A stretch of 64,000 bases of DNA from Adhaeribacter aerolatus (GTDB lineage Bacteria > Bacteroidota > Bacteroidia > Cytophagales > Hymenobacteraceae), in the NCBI RefSeq assembly GCF_007991635.1, contig NZ_BJYS01000018.1:82286-146285 (forward strand), read 5' to 3'. The notes below the pieces were generated by a model. It was not told the DNA's origin. It saw only the letters and a list, made by a program, of their open reading frames with translations, and ran no database searches. Below, piece by piece: positions 42,458 to 51,051 of the stretch. Numbering within the stretch: position 1 is the stretch's first letter; the number at the start of each line of letters is the position of its first letter. The translations under genes and the position numbers were made by a program.

Positions 42458-44947
42458 ATGCGTAAGCTTTTTCACTTTTGTGGGTTAATCACTCTTTTAT
42501 TATTCATCTATTTGCCGGGTTTAAAAGCCCAGGCACCGGTTAAGCCAGATGCGGCCGATATTTTACTCGGGTTAAAAAAACTAAACGTGGTGGGCAGTGC
42601 TCTGTACGTGGCCGCACACCCCGATGATGAGAATACCGCTTTAATTGCCTGGCTCGCCAACGAAAAAATGGTAAAGACCGGGTATCTTTCCCTTACCCGC
42701 GGCGACGGGGGGCAAAACCTGATTGGATCGGAAATTCGCGAGCGCCTGGGCCTAATCCGGACCCACGAATTACTACAAGCCCGGCGGGTAGACGGCGGTC
42801 AGCAGTTTTTTACCCGCGCCAACGATTTCGGTTTTTCGAAAGATTATCAGGAAACCTTAAAAATCTGGGATAAAGAAAAAGTACTGGCCGATATGGTTTG
42901 GACCATCCGTAAATTTAAGCCCGATGTGATGATTACCCGCTTTACCCCGGAACCCGGCGGTACCCACGGCCATCATACCACCTCGGCTATTCTGGCTTCC
43001 GAAGCTTTTGAAGCGGCGGCCGATCCCAAGCGATACCCCGAACAATTAAAATACGTTTCGGTGTGGCAGCCCAAACGCATACTATGGAATACTTCTTCTT
43101 TTTTTTACGGCGGCGAAAACCAGTTCGACCCAACCGGTAAACTGGCCATTGAAATTAGTACGTTTAACCCGATTCTGGGAAAATCTTACCCCGAGATTGC
43201 GGCGACCAGCCGGAGTATGCACAAAAGCCAGGGTTTTGGCAGTGGCAGCAATTACGGTAAAGTAACCGAATACTTAGTCCACACCAAAGGGGACGAATCC
43301 AAAACCGACTTGTTTGCCGGCATTAACTTGACCTGGAACCGGGTGAAAGGCGGCGAAAAAATAGCCAAATTGCTCCAACAAGCTATTGCGCACTATAATC
43401 CGGCTAATCCGGCAGCCAGTGTACCGGTTTTGCTGCAGGTAAAAGCCGCCCTGGAAACCATGCCGGATAACCCTTACCAAGCCCAGAAGGGAGCTGATTT
43501 GCAGGAACTGATTAAAGCTTGCCTCGGATTGTTTTTAGAAGCAACGGCTGCCCAAACTTCAGCTACCCCCGGCGAACCCGTTAACGTTACGGCCATTGCC
43601 GTTAGCCGTTCGCCGGTGCCGGTAGAACTCCAGAAAATTACCTTTCCTTTAACCAGCCAGGTAATAAACCAGAATAAATCGCTGCAGCAGGCTTTCGTAT
43701 CTTCTAAAATAACCGTAAATCTGCCGGCGCAAACACCCACTTCGCAGCCATACTGGCTTAAACAGGAAGGTACGGTGGGCATGTTCGCGGTAAATGATCA
43801 GCACCTGATAGGCTTACCCGAAAATCCGCCGGCGCTAACGGCCGAGTACACTGTGCGGGTAAACCAGGTGCCCTTTACCTTTACGGTGCCGGTGGTTTAT
43901 AAGCGCGTAGACCCGGTGGAAGGAGAAATTTACAAGCCTTTTACCGTTACGCCACCAGTTTTTGTAAACCTGACCGATAAGGTGTTGGTATTTGCCGATG
44001 ATAAACCAAAACAATTAAGCGTAACCGTAAAAGCCGGCAAGGAAAACATGAGCGGCCGGGTTGCGCTGGAGGTACCCCAAGGCTGGCGGGTAGAGCCGGC
44101 TGCCGCGGAATTTACCTTGCCGGTAAAAGAAGAAGAAAAAGCTTTTGTTTTCCAGGTTTATCCCACCAATACCCAAAGCGAAGGCACCTTGCGGGCGGTG
44201 GTGCAAGCCAATGGCCAAACGTATAACCAAAGTCTGGTCAGCATCGATTACCGGCATATTCCGGCGCTACAGTTATTTCCGGAAGCAACCGCCAAAGTTA
44301 CCCGCCTCGACCTGAAAAAAAGCGGCTCCCAGATTGGCTACCTCATGGGGCCCGGCGATGAAGTACCCGCCAGCCTGAACCAGATTGGTTACCAGGTTAC
44401 TTTGTTAAGTGAACATAATTTAACCGCTGCCGCATTAAAGCGCTTTGATGCCGTAGTGGTAGGTGTACGGGCTTACAACACGAATAATTATTTAAAATTT
44501 GCCCAGGCGGACTTGCTCGATTACGTAGCGCAGGGCGGAACCCTGGTGGTGCAGTACAACGTCAGTTCGGGCCTGGTAACCGATAAACTCGGCCCCTATC
44601 CTTTGCAATTATCCCGCGACCGGGTAGCGGTAGAGGAAGCGCCCGTCCGGCTGCTGAAACCGAACCACCCGGTACTAAATTTCCCGAATAAAATAACCGC
44701 CGCCGATTTTAATGGGTGGGTGCAGGAGCGGGGCCTGTATTTTGCAAATAAATGGGATAACCAATACGAGGCCATCTTGTCGTCGAACGACCCTGGAGAG
44801 CCGGCCCGGGAGGGTGGTTTGCTCGTGGCCAAGCACGGCAAGGGCTATTATATTTATACCGGATACGCTTTCTTCCGGCAGTTACCTTCGGGAGTTCCGG
44901 GTGCTTACCGCCTGTTTACCAACCTGATTTCTATTGGTAAAAAATAA
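42458..44947 (+). CDS. Exported PIG-L/LmbE-type deacetylase with long C-terminal extension
   Basis: The 829-aa protein has a signal peptide (ITLLLFIYLPGLKAQ) and an N-terminal PIG-L domain: AAHPDDEN (metal-binding AHPDDE), GDGGQNLIGSEIRERLGLIRTHELLQARRVDGG, and TPEPGGTHGHHTTSAI carrying the HxxH-like third ligand. After about 300 residues come beta-rich regions and a flavodoxin-like C-terminal domain (KRFDAVVVGVRAYNTNNY, GTLVVQYNVS). PIG-L enzymes deacetylate GlcNAc-linked substrates. The fusion with a ~500-residue extension is known in Bacteroidota annotation but has no assigned function. It is followed by a 44-aa membrane peptide and a symporter gene, 7 bp apart and overlapping respectively, so the three act together. 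Confidence 0.9.
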   Translation: MRKLFHFCGLITLLLFIYLPGLKAQAPVKPDAADILLGLKKLNVVGSALYVAAHPDDENTALIAWLANEKMVKTGYLSLTRGDGGQNLIGSEIRERLGLIRTHELLQARRVDGGQQFFTRANDFGFSKDYQETLKIWDKEKVLADMVWTIRKFKPDVMITRFTPEPGGTHGHHTTSAILASEAFEAAADPKRYPEQLKYVSVWQPKRILWNTSSFFYGGENQFDPTGKLAIEISTFNPILGKSYPEIAATSRSMHKSQGFGSGSNYGKVTEYLVHTKGDESKTDLFAGINLTWNRVKGGEKIAKLLQQAIAHYNPANPAASVPVLLQVKAALETMPDNPYQAQKGADLQELIKACLGLFLEATAAQTSATPGEPVNVTAIAVSRSPVPVELQKITFPLTSQVINQNKSLQQAFVSSKITVNLPAQTPTSQPYWLKQEGTVGMFAVNDQHLIGLPENPPALTAEYTVRVNQVPFTFTVPVVYKRVDPVEGEIYKPFTVTPPVFVNLTDKVLVFADDKPKQLSVTVKAGKENMSGRVALEVPQGWRVEPAAAEFTLPVKEEEKAFVFQVYPTNTQSEGTLRAVVQANGQTYNQSLVSIDYRHIPALQLFPEATAKVTRLDLKKSGSQIGYLMGPGDEVPASLNQIGYQVTLLSEHNLTAAALKRFDAVVVGVRAYNTNNYLKFAQADLLDYVAQGGTLVVQYNVSSGLVTDKLGPYPLQLSRDRVAVEEAPVRLLKPNHPVLNFPNKITAADFNGWVQERGLYFANKWDNQYEAILSSNDPGEPAREGGLLVAKHGKGYYIYTGYAFFRQLPSGVPGAYRLFTNLISIGKK

Positions 44948-44954
44948 TTAATTC

Positions 44955-45089
44955 ATGGATCAAGAGCGTTCAACAGATAACCAAAAACCTCCTTTTTTTA
45001 ATTCCTGGCGGCCCTTTTATTTCTTAGTAATCGGGGCCCTTGTTTTACAGATTATTGTGTTTTACGCCATAACCCGCTACTTCGAATGA
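44955..45089 (+). CDS. 44-aa single-pass membrane peptide (short ORF)
   Basis: The ORF begins MDQERSTDNQKPPFFNSWRP and ends in the helix FYFLVIGALVLQIIVFYAITRYFE. One membrane segment of about 22 residues follows a polar N-terminus, so the N-terminus is probably cytosolic. The ATG is 8 bp after the PIG-L stop, and its stop overlaps the symporter ATG (ATGA at 45086-45089). Position, tight coupling and composition make it a credible gene even though it is below usual annotation length. It may be an accessory subunit of the symporter. Confidence 0.72.
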   Translation: MDQERSTDNQKPPFFNSWRPFYFLVIGALVLQIIVFYAITRYFE

Positions 45090-46774
45090 GTTATCTCGAT
45101 TGGGGTGTATTGGTGGGTACGCTGGCCTTTATTGCGGTGTACGGCATGTGGAAGACCCGGGGCAGCCAGAACATTGAAGGCTATCTGAAGGGCAATAATT
45201 CCGAAAAATGGTGGACTATCTGTTTATCCATTATGGCTACCCAGGCCAGCGCAATTACTTTTTTGTCAACCCCCGGGCAAGCTTACGAAGATGGCATGCG
45301 CTTTCTGCAGTTTTACTTTGGGCTGCCTATTGCCATGGTCATTATTGCCATTTCGTTTATACCCATTTATTACCGGTTAAAAGTATATACCGCCTACGAA
45401 TTTTTAGAAAGCCGCTTCGATTTAAAAACCCGGTCGCTGGCTGCTTTTCTTTTTCTGGTGCAACGGGGCCTGGCTGCCGGCATCACCATTTATGCCCCGG
45501 CTATTATTTTATCTTCTATTCTGGGCTGGAACGTAAATACCACTAGCCTCATCATTGGACTGGTGGTTATAATTTATACGGTTACAGGAGGCACCCGGGC
45601 TGTAAGCGTAACCCAAAAGCAGCAAATGGCCGTGATGATGGGGGGCATGATTGTAGCCGGCCTAATTGTCATTAACATGCTGCCGCCGGAAGTTTCGTTT
45701 TACGATGCCGTGCAGGTAGCCGGTAAAATGGATAAGCTTAACCTGATTAATTTTTCTTTCGACTGGAATGACCGGTACAATGTGTGGTCGGGCGTTAGCG
45801 GCGGCTTGTTTTTATTTATGTCTTACTTCGGCACCGACCAGTCGCAGGTAGCGCGGTATTTATCCGGCAAGTCGGTTACGGAAAGCCGTTTGGGTTTGCT
45901 CTTTAACGGGCTGCTGAAAATACCCATGCAATTTATTATTTTGTTTATCGGGGTAATGGTTTTTGTGTTTTACCAGTTTGTGCAACCGCCGGTATTTTTT
46001 AACAAAGTAGCCAAAGAGAAACTGTACGAAACGCCTTACGCCGGCAACCTGATACAGTTGGAAGCAGAGCATAATGCCAATTTCAAAGAAAAATCGCGGG
46101 TAGTCCGGGAGATGCTGCGCGGCATCCAGGCCGAAGATGAACCCGCCATTGCTGCCGCCCGCACCGAGCTGAACGGTATAGAGGCCGAAGGCAAAGCCAT
46201 CCGGACCGAAGTAAAAGGTCTGTTACAGAAAGCCAACCCCCAGGCCGAAGTAAAAGATACCGATTATGTATTTATCAGCTTTGTGATGCAGTACATGCCT
46301 ACGGGTATTATCGGGTTGCTGCTGGCCGTCATATTCTGTGCTTCCATGTCGTCTACGTCTTCGGAACTGAACGCGCTGGCTTCTACCACAGTTATCGATA
46401 TGTACAAACGTTCTATTCGGCCGGAGGCTTCCGGTGCCCATTACCTGCAAGCCTCCAAACTGTTTACCGTTGGCTGGGGAATGTTTGCTATTTTGTTTGC
46501 CACCCTCGCTTCCCAACTCGATAACCTGATTCAGGCGGTAAACATTCTGGGCTCGCTCTTTTACGGTACCATCCTGGGAATATTTGTCGTAGGTTTTTAC
46601 CTGAAATCCATTAAAGCCCATGCGGTTTTCTGGGCGGCTGTGCTGGCCGAGGCGCTGGTAATCCTAACCTATACTACTACCGAGATTGGGTTCCTGTGGC
46701 TCAACCCAATTGGGTGCTTACTGGTGATTGGATTGGGATATTTTTTCCAGGCCGTATTGCCGCAGAAAAGGTAA
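45086..46774 (+). CDS. Sodium:solute symporter (SSS family) with an unusual hydrophilic insertion
   Basis: The 562-aa protein is an SSS (SLC5-like) symporter with about 13 helices. Recognisable stretches include WWTICLSIMATQASAITFLSTPGQAYEDGMRF, AYEFLESRFDLKTRSLAAFLFL, GGTRAVSVTQKQQ, and SGGLFLFMSYFGTDQSQVARYLSGK. Between helices about 300 and 395 sits a highly charged, mostly alpha-helical insertion (EAEHNANFKEKSRVVREMLRGIQAEDEPAIAAARTELNGIEAEGKAIRTEVKGLL) not found in typical SSS proteins. It is the third gene of the PIG-L operon, so a sugar, amino-sugar or uronate could be its cargo. Confidence 0.9.
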   Translation: MSYLDWGVLVGTLAFIAVYGMWKTRGSQNIEGYLKGNNSEKWWTICLSIMATQASAITFLSTPGQAYEDGMRFLQFYFGLPIAMVIIAISFIPIYYRLKVYTAYEFLESRFDLKTRSLAAFLFLVQRGLAAGITIYAPAIILSSILGWNVNTTSLIIGLVVIIYTVTGGTRAVSVTQKQQMAVMMGGMIVAGLIVINMLPPEVSFYDAVQVAGKMDKLNLINFSFDWNDRYNVWSGVSGGLFLFMSYFGTDQSQVARYLSGKSVTESRLGLLFNGLLKIPMQFIILFIGVMVFVFYQFVQPPVFFNKVAKEKLYETPYAGNLIQLEAEHNANFKEKSRVVREMLRGIQAEDEPAIAAARTELNGIEAEGKAIRTEVKGLLQKANPQAEVKDTDYVFISFVMQYMPTGIIGLLLAVIFCASMSSTSSELNALASTTVIDMYKRSIRPEASGAHYLQASKLFTVGWGMFAILFATLASQLDNLIQAVNILGSLFYGTILGIFVVGFYLKSIKAHAVFWAAVLAEALVILTYTTTEIGFLWLNPIGCLLVIGLGYFFQAVLPQKR

Positions 46775-47037
46775 CAACCATTACTTAAAAAACGCAGAGA
46801 ATTCCGGGAATGCATTAACTCCTAAACAGATCTGTAAGGGAGCGGAATATTTAATCTTTTACTTTATACTTATTTTTATATATAGTATATTCGTTAGTCC
46901 AGTTCCGGTTATCCGTTGATTTGGGGTGGATAAACAGAATAAAAATACCAAAGTATAGTGCAGATAAGCCGAATATTCGGTTTAGCTGCTAGTTGGCAGG
47001 AACTTTTAATAGCAACAAAAAAGAATTTTTAAATATT

Positions 47038-47700
47038 ATGAGAATCACTAGCGTATTGGCTTTTCTGTTCCCAAGCATTCTTTTATTCATTTCAGCCTAT
47101 AATCTTACTGAATATTTTCTTAAAGATTACATTTATAAAGTTATCGGCAGAGAAGTCTATTTTTTTCCGGATAAAGAATTAATGTTTGTGTCAGCTCTTA
47201 TAAGTTTATTGATATTTTTTTTATTTTGGGTGCAAGTAAAATTCATTCCATCCAAGTATTTTAACTATTTATGGTTTGTTATACCTAATATAGTTGAATT
47301 AATTGTATGCACATTTCAAAATAAAAGTTACGAGCCATCTCTACAATTAATCTTTTGTGGTATCCTCTTATTTTTTTCCTTAAAAAGTTATTTGACTCGA
47401 TTTATTGGAAAATTGACTTCCACTGAAATAATTTATAAAAATTTATTCGGCCAAGTAGGAGTAATTCCACTAAGCACAATTACAAAATTGGAACAAAAAA
47501 GAAGTTTACTTTCAATAATCAGAGAAATTAGATTACTAGAAATAACTCAAAAGACCGGGATTACTTTTCATGATGAAAATATGGACGAGTATGAAATAAA
47601 TTTATTTACAAGAGCATTCCAGAACAATATTATGTTTAACAAAATTATTGAGAATGCCCATAGTTCTGGAAATACTAAAATCAGACAATATACAGCTTGA
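47038..47700 (+). CDS. AT-rich membrane protein with possible PH-like domain
   Basis: The preferred start is the ATG at 47038 (220 residues). A TTG at 46993 (annotated start in frame) would add 15. It has about four hydrophobic segments in the first 130 residues (VLAFLFPSILLFISAYNLTEYF, ELMFVSALISLLIFFLFWVQV, FVIPNIVELIVCTF, LIFCGILLFFSLKSYLT), then a soluble part with STEIIYKNLFGQVGVIPLSTITKLEQKR that is PH-like in strand order. Base composition is lower in GC than most of the window. No family firmly recognised. Confidence 0.55.
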   Translation: MRITSVLAFLFPSILLFISAYNLTEYFLKDYIYKVIGREVYFFPDKELMFVSALISLLIFFLFWVQVKFIPSKYFNYLWFVIPNIVELIVCTFQNKSYEPSLQLIFCGILLFFSLKSYLTRFIGKLTSTEIIYKNLFGQVGVIPLSTITKLEQKRSLLSIIREIRLLEITQKTGITFHDENMDEYEINLFTRAFQNNIMFNKIIENAHSSGNTKIRQYTA

Positions 47701-47868
47701 AAAAAAGCATCTGCCAACCACACCTAAAAACCAATAAATCGCTTTTTAGCTAAGGAGCGTTAGTCAGAATTAATTAATCAACTTATAATCTTTTATGTCT
47801 TGATTCTTGGAGAATGGGATCTCAAGATAATTTATTAAAAACATGCTCATTACAAATAAAATGACTAT

Positions 47869-48645
47869 ATGAATCAGGGAACAGCAATAGCCCCCGGAAA
47901 CAATATACTCCTAAAAACTTTTCTGGTAATCAGTTTACTTTTAAGTTTTACCAGTTGTTCAGGCCAAGAGAAAGTTTCAACAAAGAATTTTGACGAAATT
48001 ACCTTGGTAAACCATATTCAATTCCATAACAATAAATATGATCAGCAGAAATTCAGTTGCGGGTTTCTGTTAGAAGCGAACAACGATACTTTTGCTGTAA
48101 CGGCTAAACATCTTTTAAAAGTCATTAAACCCCAAGAGATGAAGGCCTTGCTATTTGAAGGAATGGTAAAACAATGGTCGATGTATCCGTTGAATAAAAA
48201 AGAGGAGATGGTAGTAATGGATAAATTGCTTAACCAAAGTAAAGCTGAATTACTGGACAGCAAAGCTACGTACGAAAATGACTGGTTAGTTTTCTCCGTT
48301 AAAAAGAATTACTCAAAAGTTAAACCGCTCCAACTTAGGACATCTGCCTTACAGCCAGGAGAAAAATTATACGTGGTGGGATGGACCCGTACCATGGAAG
48401 ACGGACCGCAAAGGGTTTATGAATTTGAATACTACAAAACGATTGCTAACCGCATTTTATTAAAAGATGTAATTGCTCCGGAAAAATTTGGTGGATTAAG
48501 TGGCGCTCCGCTCGTAGATGCCCAGGGATTAGTGGTAGGAATTGTTTCTAATGGGACAACGGACCCTGATTCAAATAAAAAATATTTCTCACCATGCGCA
48601 TTAGTCTCATTGGCTTCATTTTTAAATAATTCTAAGCAGAAATAA
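47869..48645 (+). CDS. Trypsin-like serine protease homologue, lipoprotein
   Basis: The 258-aa protein has a lipoprotein-type signal (TFLVISLLLSFTSC, Cys30). The protease fold is suggested by FSCGFLLEANNDTFAVTAKHLL (candidate catalytic His81), an Asp in ENDWLVFSVKK (about 135), and GGLSGAPLVDAQGLVVGIVSNG, in which the Ser replaces GDSGGP as GLSGAP. The Ser is retained in GLSG, so activity is possible, though the motif is degenerate. It lies in an AT-richer neighbourhood and stands alone. Confidence 0.75.
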   Translation: MNQGTAIAPGNNILLKTFLVISLLLSFTSCSGQEKVSTKNFDEITLVNHIQFHNNKYDQQKFSCGFLLEANNDTFAVTAKHLLKVIKPQEMKALLFEGMVKQWSMYPLNKKEEMVVMDKLLNQSKAELLDSKATYENDWLVFSVKKNYSKVKPLQLRTSALQPGEKLYVVGWTRTMEDGPQRVYEFEYYKTIANRILLKDVIAPEKFGGLSGAPLVDAQGLVVGIVSNGTTDPDSNKKYFSPCALVSLASFLNNSKQK

Positions 48646-48853
48646 AAGATTCATTTAGATTTAAACCTAAAGCTTTTTTGCCACATTATTTTGTTAGGAT
48701 TTATAGGTTTAGGATAGGAAATACTAAACGCTAACCACACCTATAAGGCAGCTTCGCTATCCGCTATACCAGTAAGTTAATCGTCTTTGTAATGCAACAC
48801 CCTGCACTCGGATATTCAGATTAGGAAATAAAAAGTAACTAAAAACATAAATT

Positions 48854-49291
48854 ATGGCCCTTATCAATCCACACATTAACTTCAACGGAAATGCCGAAGA
48901 GGCATTCAATTTTTACAAATCAGTGTTTGGCGGAGAGTTTGCAAAGATTATACGCTTCAAAGATATAACAAGCACTAAATATCCGATAGCAGAAAACGAG
49001 GCAAATAAGATAATGCACATTGCTTTGCCAATTGGCAAAAACGTTTTGATGGCCAATGACATCCCGGAAAGTATGGGACAGGTAAATGAAAATGAAAACA
49101 GGTCTAAGATATCTGTTAGCGCCGAAAGCCGTGAAGAAGCCGACAAGTTATTTAGCGGGCTTTCAGCAGGCGGAAATATTGAAGTGCCTATTAGCGATAG
49201 CCCGTGGGGCTCTTATTTTGGTATGTTTAGAGATAAATTCGGTATTGAATGGATGGTGGATTTTGACCCGAATTATAATGGAAAAGTATAA
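48854..49291 (+). CDS. VOC-superfamily PhnB-like protein
   Basis: The 145-aa protein opens with the PhnB-like motif NPHINFNGNAEEAFNFYKSVFGGEFAKIIRFKD and ends with SPWGSYFGMFRDKFGIEWMVDFDPN, the paired beta-alpha-beta-beta-beta modules of the VOC (glyoxalase/bleomycin-resistance) fold. PhnB-type members bind metal through His/Glu pairs; here NPHINF and the FGIEWM Glu are candidates. Function of this group is not settled (demethylmenaquinone methyltransferase-like or unknown). Start, ATG at 48854. Confidence 0.9.
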   Translation: MALINPHINFNGNAEEAFNFYKSVFGGEFAKIIRFKDITSTKYPIAENEANKIMHIALPIGKNVLMANDIPESMGQVNENENRSKISVSAESREEADKLFSGLSAGGNIEVPISDSPWGSYFGMFRDKFGIEWMVDFDPNYNGKV

Positions 49292-49621
49292 ACAGCAAGC
49301 AACGGATGCCTAGCAGCGGCCTGGCAAAAGTTGGATTGCTGTGCTTCAAAGGAGTACTCTTGCTTAACCGGCAAGGGTTCTTCGTAGGGGCCTTCTAAAA
49401 ATTCTGCCCTTTGCCAAACTGTAAACCGGAAGGCGTAATTCTTGAAAACAGGTCGGTAACGTGTTATTATTTAAACTAATCAGGATTTTCGCAAAATGGT
49501 TTTTTAACATTGTAAATCCTCCCCCTTGCCCCCTCCGAAGGGGGACTTTGGATAATTTTGCGAAAGTCCTGCTAATGTTTAAAATACCAACCGCAGTTAT
49601 GTATATAATATTATCGATGGC
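49292..49621. other. Spacer, 330 bp, with MITE-like element
   Basis: The stretch contains the 111-bp inverted-repeat element annotated at 49471-49581. The 180 bp before it shows no gene or hairpin. Confidence 0.5.
49471..49581. repeat. MITE-like inverted-repeat element with internal hairpin
   Basis: Arms caggattttcgcaaaat (49481-49497) and attttgcgaaagtcctg (49554-49570) are 17-bp inverted repeats with one mismatch, and the pairing partly continues outwards to ttaaac at either end. The interior holds a GC-rich hairpin ccccct-ccga-aggggg (49530-49545). Short inverted-repeat elements with internal hairpins in intergenic DNA are MITE- or REP-like. No transposase is adjacent. Confidence 0.62.
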
Positions 49622-50176
49622 ATGAACTTACAAAAAAAGAGGAGGTATAGTTCGGACGTTAATAATGTAACAAACAGGTTAACTACTGTATTATTTATAA
49701 TTTATATAATAGCACTAGCCTGGATTTTATTATTTAAGTTGGGCGTACAATTTTCTTATATGGAAAAAAGGAACGTAAACTTAATTCCGTTTGGCGAACT
49801 ATTCCTGAACGGTAAAATTGATGCCGGTGAAAACCTGATGAATGTGGTAATTTTTGTACCACTTGGTATGTATGTGGGCGTTTTATTTAGCAGTTGGCGT
49901 TCAGGAAAAAAATTCTTCTTCATTTTCTTGATGAGTTTAATAGTGGAAGGGCTTCAATTTATTATGGCCGTGGGTGCCTTTGATATTACCGATTTATTTA
50001 CCAACACCTTAGGCGGAATAATTGGATGGATGATATTTAAAGCTACTGAAAAGATATTTGGTGATAGATTTAAGGCACAAAAATTTATAAACCTAATAGC
50101 CGGTTTAGCAACGGCCTTAGTTATTTTACTTTTATTTTTACTAAAAATGAACCTTCTACCAATCAGGTATCAATAA
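49622..50176 (+). CDS. VanZ-family membrane protein
   Basis: The 184-aa protein has five predicted helices and VanZ-like motifs: FIIYIIALAWILLFKL, RNVNLIPFGELF, ENLMNVVIFVPLGMYVGVLF and GGIIGWMIFKATEKIF. The last 25 residues form another hydrophobic segment. VanZ proteins confer low-level teicoplanin resistance in enterococci by an unknown mechanism; most bacterial homologues are simply envelope proteins. It follows the MITE-like element by 40 bp and is probably monocistronic. Confidence 0.85.
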   Translation: MNLQKKRRYSSDVNNVTNRLTTVLFIIYIIALAWILLFKLGVQFSYMEKRNVNLIPFGELFLNGKIDAGENLMNVVIFVPLGMYVGVLFSSWRSGKKFFFIFLMSLIVEGLQFIMAVGAFDITDLFTNTLGGIIGWMIFKATEKIFGDRFKAQKFINLIAGLATALVILLLFLLKMNLLPIRYQ

Positions 50177-50402
50177 TAAATTTCGGAAATTCCCAATACC
50201 GTTTCTTTTAATATAAAACGAATGCACCACAAGCCCTTTATGGTAGTTGTGCCTCCGGAAAGTCAAATCTGTCGGTTAGAACAGGCAAAATTCAGACTGT
50301 TCTGTTCGAACTTAATTCCCTTAAGTTTCCCACCCGTGGCTTTGTCGCGGTCGTTAGTCAAGAAAATTAAATGTGAACACAATATAAAATCAGAGCAATA
50401 TT

Positions 50403-50879
50403 ATGCGATACCATTTCCGGATACCTGACTTCCCAGATTCTAATTTCGAGATTGAATCTTCTATTTGGACGGGTAAATCGAAAGTGTATATGGACGATGT
50501 GTTGTTAGAACAGGCAAATGAAAAAGGGAAACCGTTTCTAATTCCAACATCTGAAGGAGAATATATCAGGGCGTTTCCGAAGTCCTCTTACCCGGATTTA
50601 GTTCCGGTTTTAGAAATAAAAGGCAAGCAAATCCAAATTGTTGAAAAACTTAAATGGTATCAGTACGCAATAGGAGGCATTCCTATCTTACTGCTTTTTA
50701 TAGGTGGGGCAATTGGAGGAGGTATTGGAGCCGTAGGCGCAATCACCAATTTCAGAATATTCAGGCAAGAAGGAAGTGCGGTTTCTAAATATTTGAAAGT
50801 AGTAGGTATTATTATCGGAACGTATCTGCTTTATTTTATAGTCACGGCTTTCTTTTCTGTTCTGTTTAGTAAAAATTAA
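50403..50879 (+). CDS. Membrane protein of unknown function
   Basis: The 158-aa protein has an N-terminal soluble beta-rich part (residues 1-75, FRIPDFPDSNFEIESSIWTGKSKVYMDDVLLEQANEKGK) and a glycine-rich membrane helix IPILLLFIGGAIGGGIGAVGAITNF, followed by a second helix VVGIIIGTYLLYFIVTAFFSVLF. No family was recognised. A GAIGGGIGA stretch suggests tight helix packing or dimerisation. It converges with the MBL gene with a strong shared terminator between them. Confidence 0.6.
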   Translation: MRYHFRIPDFPDSNFEIESSIWTGKSKVYMDDVLLEQANEKGKPFLIPTSEGEYIRAFPKSSYPDLVPVLEIKGKQIQIVEKLKWYQYAIGGIPILLLFIGGAIGGGIGAVGAITNFRIFRQEGSAVSKYLKVVGIIIGTYLLYFIVTAFFSVLFSKN

Positions 50880-50985
50880 GTGGTGTGTTGCAGCTTGTCC
50901 TTTACCTGTTGTTTCTATAAATTGCCTGGTAATCTTTATTGATTTAAAGGTGAAATTTAGGTATTAAGCCGGAGTAATGCTCAGG

Positions 50986-51028
50986 TATCAAAAAACCGGT
51001 TCCGGATGCCAAAACCGGGTTTTTGATA
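50986..51028. terminator. Bidirectional terminator between convergent genes
   Basis: Stem tatcaaaaaaccggtt (50986-51001) with aaccgggtttttgata (51013-51028), 15 of 16 pairs, loop 11 nt. The inner ccggtt and outer A/T-runs make a good terminator in both directions. It lies 107 bp after the plus-strand gene and 24 bp after the MBL stop on the minus strand. Confidence 0.8.
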
Positions 51029-51051
51029 TATTTCTTACGGCAAATCAGGTT

